A stretch of 64,000 nt of DNA. It comes from Methanobacteriota archaeon. GTDB lineage: Archaea > Halobacteriota > Methanomicrobia > Methanomicrobiales > Methanoculleaceae. How positions within the stretch are numbered: position 1 is the stretch's first letter; every line of letters starts with the position of its first letter. The stretch lies in assembly GCA_023393455.1 (NCBI GenBank), contig JAEWLJ010000029.1, positions 31,221-95,220 of the forward strand. Reading direction: 5' to 3'. A program made the position numbers and the translations under genes. Shown in pieces: positions 26,725-35,286 of the stretch. The notes under the pieces were generated by a model, which did not search any database, was not told the origin of the DNA, and saw only the letters and a list, made by a program, of their open reading frames with translations.

Positions 26725-26967
26725 TTACAGGTATTATTCGCGCGCGCTGTGCTTAAAAATTGCCCGCCCACTCTTTCGATCGGGTAGTCCCTCGGACGGA
26801 TACCGACCCGGCGCCGATCGTTTCGCGATCATCGGCACCCGGCAGAACCCCAAAGCCCGTCGAGACCGGAGCGAGGGGGGCGGGCGCGCCGAACAGATCT
26901 CTCGGTCTCGTCGGTTCCGCCACGTATCGCGGGGTTGATATAGTATCCGTTAGAACTCTCAGTCAGG

Positions 26968-28053
26968 ATGACAGAAACCCCGATTTTCCCAAGGCGCGTG
27001 AGTACCATACTCCTGTTGACGGCACTGGTGTTCCTCATCATCGGGATCGAGGCGCTCGGATACCTCGTCACCATCATCGCCGTATCGGCGATCCTCGCCA
27101 TGATCATATATCCCCCAACGAAAGCCCTTCGAGCGAGGGGACTCCCTGAAAGCGTCGCCGTCGGCGTGGTCGCCGCCGTCGCCTGCTTTGCCGTCCTGCT
27201 GATCTGCTATCTCGTCTTCTTCTCGTTCGAGACGCTGGTCGCAGATCTTCCTCTCTACCAGCAGGAACTGACCGCCAGACTGTCGGAGATCCTCACCCTC
27301 CTGGACAGATATGGGATTGAAACGGGTTCGCTCTCACCTTCTTCGATAAACCTGCAGGGATTCATGGGATTTATCTCTTCGTCAGCCATCAGTATCGCTG
27401 ATCTTCTCCTCTACCTCTTCTTCATAGCGGTGACGACGATCTTCATGCTCTTTGAAGCGCCGCGGATGCCCGAACGGGTGAGGAAAGTGATGAAGAACGA
27501 CGAGGCCGCCGAGTCGTTCTCCCGCATGAGCAAATTCCTGGCCAACTTCGTCATCGTCAGGACCGAGGTAAACCTCATCCACGGCTTCCTCTTCGGTACG
27601 TTCCTCTGGGTCATGGGGGTGCACGCGGCCGTCCTCTGGGGGGTGATGACGTTCCTGCTCTCGTATATCCCCTACATCGGGCTCGTCATCGCGGCGCTCC
27701 CGGCGATCTTCTTTGCCTGGCTCCAGTTCGGGATATGGGGCGCGATCGCGGTGATTGTGGTCGTCGCGATCCTGAACGCGCTCGTGGAGAACCCAATCTT
27801 CGCGCACTTTGCATCGAGGCGCTTCGAGATCCCCGCCCTCGTGGTCGTCCTCTCGGTCATCTTCTGGGGATGGGCGCTCGGTGTTGCCGGGATGATCTTC
27901 GCCGTCCCGCTCACCCTCATCGTCCTTATGGTCGCTCAATCGAGCGACGACTGGGCCTGGGTGAACACGATCCTCGGCGTCGACCACCTCTTTACAGGAG
28001 AGCCGGCTCTCCCGGCGGAGACGCGGGAACCCGACGCACCACCGGCGAGGTAA
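26968..28053 (+). CDS. AI-2E family transporter (PerM-like permease)
   Basis: 361 residues with about eight hydrophobic segments in the two-block arrangement of the AI-2E/PerM family: LLLTALVFLIIGIEALGYLV and IIAVSAILAMIIYPPTKALR at the start, a soluble helical stretch (QELTARLSEILTLLDRYGI), then the conserved second block TFLLSYIPYIGLVIAALPAI, LVENPIFAHFASRRFEIPAL and FWGWALGVAGMIFAVPLT. The family exports small molecules or works as a Na+/H+ antiporter; the substrate here is unknown and quorum signalling should not be assumed. Divergent from the cation antiporter gene, with a 243-base promoter region between them. Confidence 0.9.
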   Translation: MTETPIFPRRVSTILLLTALVFLIIGIEALGYLVTIIAVSAILAMIIYPPTKALRARGLPESVAVGVVAAVACFAVLLICYLVFFSFETLVADLPLYQQELTARLSEILTLLDRYGIETGSLSPSSINLQGFMGFISSSAISIADLLLYLFFIAVTTIFMLFEAPRMPERVRKVMKNDEAAESFSRMSKFLANFVIVRTEVNLIHGFLFGTFLWVMGVHAAVLWGVMTFLLSYIPYIGLVIAALPAIFFAWLQFGIWGAIAVIVVVAILNALVENPIFAHFASRRFEIPALVVVLSVIFWGWALGVAGMIFAVPLTLIVLMVAQSSDDWAWVNTILGVDHLFTGEPALPAETREPDAPPAR

Positions 28054-28109
28054 ACCGGCATGGGGAAGGTTGATACCCTCCTCGCACCCTCCTCTTCTGA
28101 GGAGTGAGC

Positions 28110-28373
28110 ATGCTACATACACATGCAATCATCAAAGCGATCTGGGACGCACAGGGTTATGGGAACCTCGCCGTCTGGGCGGATGGGACGACCTCCATCA
28201 TCGCCCCGGGCGAAAGCCCAAAGAAAGACGGAACAGCGCCGCTCGCGATATTCAAACCCATCCCCCTCGTGGCGGGATTTCCGATGCTCGACTTCGCCAT
28301 CCACGACCCCGATCTGCTGGAACGGATCGAGACGACGATCAGGGGGGCAGGCGGCGAGATCGAGCGGGACTGA
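28110..28373 (+). CDS. Small conserved hypothetical protein
   Basis: 87 residues: MLHTHAIIKAIWDAQGYGNL, a strand with WADGTTSIIAPGE, then a helix near the end (DPDLLERIETTIRGAG). Small, soluble, alpha/beta. No family recognised. ATG 28110 has GAGGAG nine bases upstream, a good ribosome-binding site. Convergent with the cupin gene; the shared 3' hairpin lies between them. Confidence 0.6.
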   Translation: MLHTHAIIKAIWDAQGYGNLAVWADGTTSIIAPGESPKKDGTAPLAIFKPIPLVAGFPMLDFAIHDPDLLERIETTIRGAGGEIERD

Positions 28374-28422
28374 GAACGGCCCGGCACTTACCGTAACTAC
28401 AAAAAAAAGTGATCTGATTTTA

Positions 28423-28445
28423 GAGTGATCCGGAAAGGATCACTC
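28423..28445. terminator. Hairpin between convergent genes
   Basis: GAGTGATCC and GGATCACTC form a nine-pair stem with a five-base loop (GGAAA). It covers the stop codon of the cupin gene and lies 50 bases after the stop of the small gene, so it may end both transcripts. Its half-site GAGTGATC matches the palindrome at 15604. Confidence 0.5.
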
Positions 28446-28841
28446 GGTCGTCTTCCCGTCGAAGTGCTCGTCGTCCGCCATGGCCGCTTCGCGGGTCTTG
28501 TGCACGACCGCATCACGGTGCTCCGGCGGCGAGTAGATCGTGTATAACTTGAGGTCGGCGGTCTTTGAGGTGTTGATCACGTTGTGCTTGGCACTGTTCG
28601 GCACGACCACGGCGCTGCCGTCCTTCACCTTGTACTCGGTGTTGTCGATGACGACCTTCCCCTCCCCTTCTTCGAACCGGAAGAACTGGTCGACGTCGTC
28701 GTGAACCTCCTCGCCGATCTCCTCGCCGGGCTTCAGGCTCATCAGCACGAGCTGGCTGAATTTGCTCGTGTAGAGAACTCTGCGGAATTCAGTGTTCTTT
28801 ACGGTTTCAGTCTCGATATCGGTTGCAAATCCTTTCTTCAT
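28440..28841 (-). CDS. Cupin-domain protein
   Basis: 133 residues with one cupin barrel: LMSLKPGEEIGEEVHDDVDQ, FRFEEGEGKVVID, then VVPNSAKHNVINTS. The metal ligands expected in G(x)5HxH(x)3,4E(x)6G appear as E..H..DQ..E and the later H, so a divalent metal is likely. Such small cupins bind sugars or metabolites, or act as isomerases; the ligand is unknown. ATG 28841 has GGAGG at the right spacing and is preferred over the ATG at 28856. Confidence 0.85.
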   Translation of the reverse strand: MKKGFATDIETETVKNTEFRRVLYTSKFSQLVLMSLKPGEEIGEEVHDDVDQFFRFEEGEGKVVIDNTEYKVKDGSAVVVPNSAKHNVINTSKTADLKLYTIYSPPEHRDAVVHKTREAAMADDEHFDGKTTE

Positions 28842-29144
28842 ATTCAGAACCTCCATATAAGCAGGTTTGTTTTTGTTGTGGGTGATAACAATATTCCATT
28901 ATGCCGCCACTACTATTAAACATTAGCCCGTTTCAGGTCTCTTGAACTCCGAATAAAACCTGTGGCGGCTGCGCCGGGCAATTCGAGCGACCTATGCAGC
29001 CGGAACGATATTCAGCGGTCAGGTCCCGGAGTTCCCATGGTCGGGGAGAGCGGGTGGTAAGGGACTTCGGTGCCGCCTCGCCTTCGCCCGGAACCTTGAT
29101 GGGCAGACAGAGGCGATCTTTCAGGATACGACCGGAGAACACGC

Positions 29145-29735
29145 ATGATCCTTCCCCCATCATTTTACGAACGCGATACCGTGACCGTTGCAAAAGACCT
29201 GCTGGGGTGCCTGCTCGTGCACCGGGAAGAGGCAGCGACGATGGGGTGGATCGTCGAGGTCGAAGCCTACCTCCGGGACGACCCGGCAGCCCACTCGTAC
29301 CGGGGAGAGACGCCGCGGAACCAGGCGATGTTCGGGCCGGCGGGCCATGCCTACGTCTACCGGATCTACGGCCTGCACACCTGCTTCAACGTCGTGACCG
29401 GCCCCGAGGGGACGGGAGAGGCGGTTCTCGTCCGGGCGCTTGAACCGGCCGGCGGGATCGGTCTCATGCAGGCGCGGCGGGGGACGGACGACCCGTTCGC
29501 GCTCGCGAGCGGGCCGGGCAAACTGACGCAGGCGCTCAACATCACGATGGATCTCGACGGGAGATCCCTCTCCGGGGGGCCCCTCGAGATCTGGTCGCCC
29601 GAGAGCCTCCCCGGCCGCCGGGCAGAGGGAGCGGGCGGGGAGATCGTGCAGACGACCCGGATCGGGATCACGAAGGCGGCAGACCTCCCGCTCCGGTTCT
29701 ACCTCAAAGGGAGCCGTTACATCTCGCGGCGGTGA
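29145..29735 (+). CDS. DNA-3-methyladenine glycosylase (AAG/MPG type)
   Basis: 196 residues. Removes alkylated and deaminated purines to start base excision repair. Typical motifs: LLGCLLVHRE, IVEVEAYL with the catalytic Glu, DPAAHSYRGETPRNQAMFGP, AYVYRIYGLHTCFNVV with the intercalating Tyr, and ASGPGKLTQALNI. Length fits bacterial and archaeal AAG proteins. The final 19 bases overlap the convergent ferredoxin gene. A second alkylation-repair gene (AlkD-like) lies at 38.7 kb. Confidence 0.95.
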   Translation: MILPPSFYERDTVTVAKDLLGCLLVHREEAATMGWIVEVEAYLRDDPAAHSYRGETPRNQAMFGPAGHAYVYRIYGLHTCFNVVTGPEGTGEAVLVRALEPAGGIGLMQARRGTDDPFALASGPGKLTQALNITMDLDGRSLSGGPLEIWSPESLPGRRAEGAGGEIVQTTRIGITKAADLPLRFYLKGSRYISRR

Positions 29736-30586
29736 CCCGTGCCGGGGCCCCGGCGCCGGACGATGCTCCCTTCCACCGCCTCGCCCTGCAGCGTTATCGT
29801 CTTCTCGGCCACCGGGATCTCAATCTTTGCGCGTTTCAGGGCCTCGTCCACGATGTAGCGCACCCCGCTGCAGCAGGGCACCTCCATGTGCAGGACGGTG
29901 ATCGACCGGACCGTGTGCCGCGAGAAGATATCGGCGAGTTTCGTGATGTATCCCTCGGTATCCGCATCCAGTTTCGGGCAGAAGATGAGCAGGATCTTCC
30001 CCTGCAGGAAGTCCCGGTGAAACTCGGGGTAGGCGAAGGGGACACAGTCGCCGGAGACGAGGAGATCCGCATCGTCGAAGTAGGAGGCAGCGGGGTTGAC
30101 GAGCGTCAGCTGGACCGGCCACTGCCGGAGTTCCGACTCGATCCGTGCGGCCTGTCCCGCACTTCCGGCCTCTTCCCGCTGAAGGCTCCTTGCCACGGTG
30201 CCCGGGCATGCTGCGGGGGCGGCGGGAGTCTCATGCGGGGGAACCGGGATCTCGTGGGCGTTCAGGTACTCGAGCGCCCGGTGGTAGAGGGCCTCCTCCC
30301 CGTGGCCGAGGAGATGCTCCAGGTGTGCCTTGACGACACCCATCCCCTGCGGGACAATCTTCTCCATCACCGCCTCCTCGCTATAGGGTCCGGCCTCCCG
30401 CTCGACGACGCAGATCGCCCCTTCCGGGCATGTCCCTATGCAGGCGCCGAGCCCATCACAGAAGAGGTCGCTCACGAGCCGTGCCTTTCCGTCGATTATC
30501 TGGAGCGCTCCTTCCGGGCAGTCCGGTATGCAGAGCCCGCACCCGGTGCATTTCTCCTCGTCGATATCGATGATCTTTCGCTTCAT
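29717..30586 (-). CDS. 4Fe-4S ferredoxin-type protein
   Basis: 289 residues. The N-terminal dicluster ferredoxin domain shows CTGCGLCIPDCPEGALQI and CDGLGACIGTCPEGAICV. A linker follows, then a C-terminal domain (LTLVNPAASYFDDADLLVSG, then LIFCPKLDADTEGYITKL, then LHMEVPCCSGVRYIVDEA) with a CC pair. The same arrangement is found in anaerobes as a soluble redox protein of unknown partner. ATG 30586 (MKRKIIDID) is preferred over 30595; GGGGATG stands before both. No partner gene is adjacent. Confidence 0.85.
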   Translation of the reverse strand: MKRKIIDIDEEKCTGCGLCIPDCPEGALQIIDGKARLVSDLFCDGLGACIGTCPEGAICVVEREAGPYSEEAVMEKIVPQGMGVVKAHLEHLLGHGEEALYHRALEYLNAHEIPVPPHETPAAPAACPGTVARSLQREEAGSAGQAARIESELRQWPVQLTLVNPAASYFDDADLLVSGDCVPFAYPEFHRDFLQGKILLIFCPKLDADTEGYITKLADIFSRHTVRSITVLHMEVPCCSGVRYIVDEALKRAKIEIPVAEKTITLQGEAVEGSIVRRRGPGTGHRREM

Positions 30587-30678
30587 GGCAGACATCCCCG
30601 TAACGGTTTCCGTTCAGTATCCTTGGCACCGTTTCTTAACAAGGTATCGCACGAAAGCAGTTATCCCCGAACAAAACG

Positions 30679-31995
30679 ATGGTTACAGTAATGTCACCCC
30701 CGCCGGCCCGCTATCCCGCACCCGCGTTCGATGTCTTCAACGTCTACTTCGAGCGGGTCTACGACCCCTCTATGCACGTCGTCTTCAGCCTCGACGGCGA
30801 AGTCGACGCCGGGGCCCTGCGGGAGGCGACGATGAGGGTGGTCGCCTCCGACCCCTACATCAGGTCCCGCTACGCAGAAGTTGACGACCGGCCGGTCTGG
30901 GAGGAGATCCCGGAGAGTGGATGGGAAAGAGCGTTCGTCCTCACCCGGGGCGGCGCCGACGAGCCTCTCACGACGCCACCCCCGCCGCTCGACGTCCGTT
31001 CCGGCCCGCAGGTGCGGGTCAACCTCTACCGGAGAGCGGCGGGGGACGTCGTGGCCGTCACCTGCCACCATGGCTTCTGCGACGTAGCCGGCGCCCTCAC
31101 CCTCGCCCGAGAGATCTTTGCCGTCTACCGGGGAATCGTGGATGACCCCGAGTTCCGACCGCCGGCCCGCGCTCCTTATGAGCGGAGCACGAAGAGAGTC
31201 CTTGCGCTCTACTCCGAGGAGGAGCGGCGGCAGGCGCTCGCGGAGGAGGAGCCGTTCGTCGACCGGTGGCGCTTTCCGGTCGAGCGGACCGGGAGGGGGA
31301 CGCCCCATATCGCCCGCCGGACGCTCGCCCCGGAACGGCTCGCCCGGATAAAGGCGTTCGGGAGAGAGCACGGCGCTACGGTGAACGACGTCCTGATCGC
31401 TGCGTTCTTCCTCGCCCTTGCGAAGATCCGGGACGACCCCTCCGACCGGGGAGCGCCCCGGTCGATCCTGACCTCGGCCGATCTGCGGAGGAAGTATCCC
31501 GGCCTCTACGACGACGCCCTGCTCACAAACCTCTCCGTCGCCTATGAGGCCACCCTCTCCGCCGGGGAAGGGGCACGGCTCCCGGATATCATCGGCCAGG
31601 TGACGTCGATAACGGCCCGCAAAAAATCAGGGAGCCTCGGCCTCGCGACCATCCTCTTTTACGAAGAGATCATGGCCGGCGGGATGCCGGCGGTGCGGAC
31701 GTTCTTTGATCAGATGATCGAGCGGTATGAGGCGTCCGCCCATAAAAACCCGGTCTTCTCGAACCTCGGCATCTTCGATGCCGGCGACTATCTCCCGGTC
31801 CCGGGGAAGGACGGTTCGATGCTCGAACTCCGGGAGATCCAGTACCTCCCCTGCGTATGCTGGCCGTACGGATTCTTGATGATCGCCTCCACCTTCCGCG
31901 ACCGCCTGACCCTCGCGGCGGCCTACGAGGAAGGGCCATACCCGACGGCGACCGTGGAGCGGTTCCTCGAGTACGTGGACGAATACCTCCCGTGA
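30679..31995 (+). CDS. Condensation-domain / alcohol acyltransferase-like protein
   Basis: 438 residues with the chloramphenicol-acetyltransferase-like fold of condensation domains and wax-ester/alcohol acyltransferases. The active-site motif is HHGFCDV (HHxxxD) at about residue 131, and a later TSADLRRKYPG matches the second fold motif. It stands alone with no adenylation or carrier domain. It would join an acyl group to an alcohol or amine; neither partner can be named. Family members are often found beside lipid or peptide pathways, but here the neighbours are ferredoxin and catalase. Confidence 0.75.
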   Translation: MVTVMSPPPARYPAPAFDVFNVYFERVYDPSMHVVFSLDGEVDAGALREATMRVVASDPYIRSRYAEVDDRPVWEEIPESGWERAFVLTRGGADEPLTTPPPPLDVRSGPQVRVNLYRRAAGDVVAVTCHHGFCDVAGALTLAREIFAVYRGIVDDPEFRPPARAPYERSTKRVLALYSEEERRQALAEEEPFVDRWRFPVERTGRGTPHIARRTLAPERLARIKAFGREHGATVNDVLIAAFFLALAKIRDDPSDRGAPRSILTSADLRRKYPGLYDDALLTNLSVAYEATLSAGEGARLPDIIGQVTSITARKKSGSLGLATILFYEEIMAGGMPAVRTFFDQMIERYEASAHKNPVFSNLGIFDAGDYLPVPGKDGSMLELREIQYLPCVCWPYGFLMIASTFRDRLTLAAAYEEGPYPTATVERFLEYVDEYLP

Positions 31996-32143
31996 GGCGC
32001 GCAACGTCCCGCAGCCCGCCCTCCCGGCATCGGGTTGTGCAGACCGGCCCGACAGGGTTAAATCTGACCGGGGCAAGTCTACAACAAACCAATTATCCAC
32101 ACCCCGTTCTACCCGTAAACTACAGAGAAATGAGGCGTAACCG

Positions 32144-33601
32144 ATGGAGAACAAGAAGAAACTGACCACTGCTGCCGGCGCACCCGTGCCAGACAACCAG
32201 AACGCCATGACCGCGGGTCCCCGCGGCCCCATGCTGATGCAGGACGTCTGGTACCAGGAGAAACTCGCCCACTTCAACCGGGAGGTTATCCCGGAACGGC
32301 GGATGCATGCCAAGGGGTCGGGGGCGTTCGGCACGTTCACCGTCACCCACGACATCACCCGGTACACGAAAGCGAAGATCTTCTCGGAAGTGGGCAAGAA
32401 GACCGAGGCCTTCGTCCGCTTCTCGACCGTCGCGGGCGAACGCGGTGCGGCCGACGCGGAACGCGACATCCGCGGCTTTGCCATGAAGTTCTACACCGAA
32501 GAAGGGAACTGGGACCTGGTCGGAAACAACACGCCCGTCTTCTTCATACGCGACCCCCACAAGTTTCCTGACCTCAACCGCGCCGTCAAGCGCGACCCGA
32601 AGACGAACATGCGGTCCGCAAAGAACAACTGGGACTTCTGGACATCCCTTCCCGAATCGCTCCACCAGGTGACGATCACCATGAGCGACCGCGGGATCCC
32701 CTTCTCCTACCGCCACATGCACGGCTTTGGCAGCCACGCCTACAGCATGATCAACGCGCGAGACGAGCGCGTCTGGGTCAAGTTCCACCTCCACACCCAG
32801 CAGGGCATCAAGAACCTGACCGACGAGGAGGCCGAGGCGATCGTCGCGAAAGATCGCGAGAGCCACCAGCGCGACCTCTTCGAGAGCATCGAGCGGGGCG
32901 ACTACCCCCGCTGGACGATGTACATCCAGGTGATGACCGAGGAGCAGGCGAAGAAGATGCCCTACAACCCCTTCGACCTCACCAAGGTCTGGTACAAGGG
33001 GGAGTTCCCCCTGATCGAGGTGGGCGTGCTCGAACTGAACAGGAACCCCGAGAACTACTTCCAGGATGTGGAGCAGGCGGCGTTCAACCCCGCCGCCGTG
33101 GTGCCGGGGATCAGTTTCTCACCCGACAGGATGCTGCAGGGGCGCCTCTTTGCATACGGGGACGCGCAGCGCTACCGCCTGGGGGTCAACCACCACCAGA
33201 TCCCGGTCAACCGGCCGAGATGCTACGCGAACCCCTCTCACCGCGACGGCCAGATGCGGGTGGACGGCAACGCCGGTTCCGCCGTCGGCTACGAGCCGAA
33301 CAGTTTCGGCGAGTGGCAGGAGCAGCTCGAGTATAAGGATCCGTTCCTGGAACTCTCCGGTGCGGCGGGGGCCTGGAACTTCCGCGAGGACGACGACGAC
33401 TACTACACCCAGCCGGGCAAACTCTTCCGCCTGATGAGCCCAGAACAGCAGCAGGTCCTCTTCGAGAATACCGCGCGGGCGATGGGGGATGCGCCCGACT
33501 TCATCAAGGTCCGGCACATCGAGAACTGTTTAAAGGCCGACCCGGCCTACGGGAAGGGTGTCGCGGACGCGCTCGGCATCCCCCTCACGAACGTAACGTA
33601 G
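32144..33601 (+). CDS. katA: Catalase, monofunctional heme type (small subunit)
   Basis: 485 residues. Splits H2O2 to water and oxygen in the cytoplasm. The distal His is in RRMHAKGSGAFG (His 55), the distal Asn in LVGNNTPVFFIRDPHKF, and the proximal heme Tyr in RLFAYGDAQRYRLG. Length and the EKLAHFNREVIPERR opening match clade 3 small-subunit catalases. The adjacent opposite-strand operon makes heme b, its cofactor. Promoter elements are probably in 32055-32140. A second, larger catalase is encoded at 50.1 kb. Confidence 0.96.
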   Translation: MENKKKLTTAAGAPVPDNQNAMTAGPRGPMLMQDVWYQEKLAHFNREVIPERRMHAKGSGAFGTFTVTHDITRYTKAKIFSEVGKKTEAFVRFSTVAGERGAADAERDIRGFAMKFYTEEGNWDLVGNNTPVFFIRDPHKFPDLNRAVKRDPKTNMRSAKNNWDFWTSLPESLHQVTITMSDRGIPFSYRHMHGFGSHAYSMINARDERVWVKFHLHTQQGIKNLTDEEAEAIVAKDRESHQRDLFESIERGDYPRWTMYIQVMTEEQAKKMPYNPFDLTKVWYKGEFPLIEVGVLELNRNPENYFQDVEQAAFNPAAVVPGISFSPDRMLQGRLFAYGDAQRYRLGVNHHQIPVNRPRCYANPSHRDGQMRVDGNAGSAVGYEPNSFGEWQEQLEYKDPFLELSGAAGAWNFREDDDDYYTQPGKLFRLMSPEQQQVLFENTARAMGDAPDFIKVRHIENCLKADPAYGKGVADALGIPLTNVT

Positions 33602-33619
33602 CGGCAAAACCTCTCTTTT

Positions 33620-34801
33620 TTACTCCTCGACGAAACAGAACGGGTCGTCTGCAGAGAAGTCCCCGCCTGCCGCATACGCCCGCACCCGGCAGCCGCCGCC
33701 GCAGAGGTCCCGGTAGCCGCACCGCCCGCACTTCCCCAAGAGGTCCCGCGGTGTCGCCCTGAACCGGGAGAGAACGGGATTCTCCGCATCCTGCCAGAGG
33801 CGCGAGAACGGCCGGTCCCGGACGTTCCCAACGAGGAACTCGGGCGACCGGGCGAACTGGCAGGGGTAGACGTTCCCCTTCGGGTCGATGTTTGCCACCC
33901 GCTTGCCCGCGCTGCATCCGCCGTTCAGGGACCGGACGAGCGCCTCGGCCCCGGCCAGATCGGGCGACCCGTCCCGTTCCATGGCACGGAGGAGGTGGAT
34001 GCAGTCCTGCGGGGCATCGACGGTCAGGAACTCCATGGCGCCGGGATCGGTCTCCAGCGCCCTCCGGTAGAGGAGGGTGAGCGCCTCGTCGACCTCCTCT
34101 GGCCCCACCTGGAGCCGGTCGTAGGCCTCGCTCCCCCGCCCGCTCGGCACAAGCCAGTAGAGGCAGAACCGCGAGGCGCCGAGCGTTCCCGCAAGGTCGA
34201 CCAGGGCATCGAGTTCCCCCATGTTCTCCCTCGTCAGGGTGACCCGGAGGCCGGTCCGGATGCCAGCCTCCCGGCACCGGGCAAACCCCTCGACAGCCCT
34301 CGCAAACGCACCCTCACTCCCCCGGAACGCGTCGTGGGTCTCCGGGGATGCACCGTCGAGCGATATCCCGGCGTAGCCTATCCCTGAGTCCTTGATCGTC
34401 CGGGCGGCATCAGGGGTGATCAGGGTGCCGTTCGTGCTGAGCGCGGTCTTGATCCCGCTCTCCGCCGCTGCACGCGCGAGCTCCGGCAGGTCCTCGCGGA
34501 GGAGGGGTTCGCCGCCGGAGAAGAGGATGAGTGGGATGCCCGCTACGGCGAGGTCATCGATGAGCGCGAGGGCTTCTTTTGTCGAGAGTTCCTCGTCCGT
34601 CCGCGAGCCCGGCCCGGACCGGCTGTAGCAGTGGGCACAGCCGAGGTTGCACCGGTCGGTGAGGTTCCAGAAGACGACCGGCCGGTAGTCCTGCACGAAC
34701 GCGAGGTACTTCCCCGGCACCTCGGTAAGAGGCCTCTCTCGGTGGCGCATAACGCCGCTGACCGTTCCCCGTCCATGCATGCACTGTGTAATCCTGTTCA
34801 T
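33620..34801 (-). CDS. ahbC: AhbC-type radical SAM enzyme of heme synthesis
   Basis: 393 residues. Radical SAM cluster in CNLGCAHC near residue 52 (VVFWNLTDRCNLGCAHCYSR) and a C-terminal SPASM-like cysteine set (GKCGRCGYRDLCGGGCRVRAY). The stretch NGGCSAGKRVANIDPKGNVY, followed by PCQFARSPEFLVGN, is characteristic of the AhbC group, which removes acetate side chains from 12,18-didecarboxysiroheme to give iron-coproporphyrin III. Its start overlaps the stop of the AhbA/B gene by 4 bases (ATGA), so it is the last gene of the heme operon. Assignment as AhbC rather than AhbD rests on remembered family motifs. Confidence 0.85.
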   Translation of the reverse strand: MNRITQCMHGRGTVSGVMRHRERPLTEVPGKYLAFVQDYRPVVFWNLTDRCNLGCAHCYSRSGPGSRTDEELSTKEALALIDDLAVAGIPLILFSGGEPLLREDLPELARAAAESGIKTALSTNGTLITPDAARTIKDSGIGYAGISLDGASPETHDAFRGSEGAFARAVEGFARCREAGIRTGLRVTLTRENMGELDALVDLAGTLGASRFCLYWLVPSGRGSEAYDRLQVGPEEVDEALTLLYRRALETDPGAMEFLTVDAPQDCIHLLRAMERDGSPDLAGAEALVRSLNGGCSAGKRVANIDPKGNVYPCQFARSPEFLVGNVRDRPFSRLWQDAENPVLSRFRATPRDLLGKCGRCGYRDLCGGGCRVRAYAAGGDFSADDPFCFVEE

Positions 34802-35286
34802 GGTAGATCGCTTCCGTTCTCGTTGATGCGCACGTTCGGCACCCTCTTGTACTCCTCGGTGCTGAAGAGCACGATATTATCGCTGCACCCCGTCACCCGG
34901 GCCATCTCCTCGACCGCAGCGAGCACCGCCTCCCGGCTCCTGCCGTGGTGCACGGTATACAGGGTATACTCCCACCTCCCCGGCACCGGGCGGCGCAGGT
35001 AGCAGTGGGAGATCCCGGGAGCGGACGAGAACCGGGTGAACTCCTCCTCTCCCCACCCCGCGGGCGGGTGCCAGGCGACGAGGGCGTTTGCCGTGATCCC
35101 GAGGAGCCGCTGGTTGATCCGGGCCCGGATCTTCCGGATCGTCCCCTCCTCGCGGAGGCGCTGCGCCCGGCGGAGCACCTCCTCCTCAGGGATGCCGAGC
35201 CGTCGCCCGATCTCGGCAAACGGCTCAGTGACCATGGGGATCCCCTTCTCCAGTTCTGCGAGAAGGGCGAGATCAGTCGGATCCAT
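34798..35286 (-). CDS. ahbA/ahbB: Siroheme decarboxylase subunit (AhbA/AhbB, Lrp-like)
   Basis: 162 residues. The N-terminal winged helix (LALLAELEKGIPMVTEPFAE, RLGIPEEEVLRRAQRLREEG) and the C-terminal AsnC-like ferredoxin fold (GISHCYLRRPVPGRWEYTLY) are those of the AhbA/AhbB pair, which decarboxylates siroheme. The histidine in ISHCYLRR sits where the active-site or siroheme-binding histidine is expected. ATG 35286 was chosen because the upstream extension is a shadow of the fusion gene. It overlaps the fusion gene by 14 bases and ahbC by 4. Its partner subunit is presumably the domain fused to AhbD. Which of the two is AhbA cannot be decided. Confidence 0.85.
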   Translation of the reverse strand: MDPTDLALLAELEKGIPMVTEPFAEIGRRLGIPEEEVLRRAQRLREEGTIRKIRARINQRLLGITANALVAWHPPAGWGEEEFTRFSSAPGISHCYLRRPVPGRWEYTLYTVHHGRSREAVLAAVEEMARVTGCSDNIVLFSTEEYKRVPNVRINENGSDLP

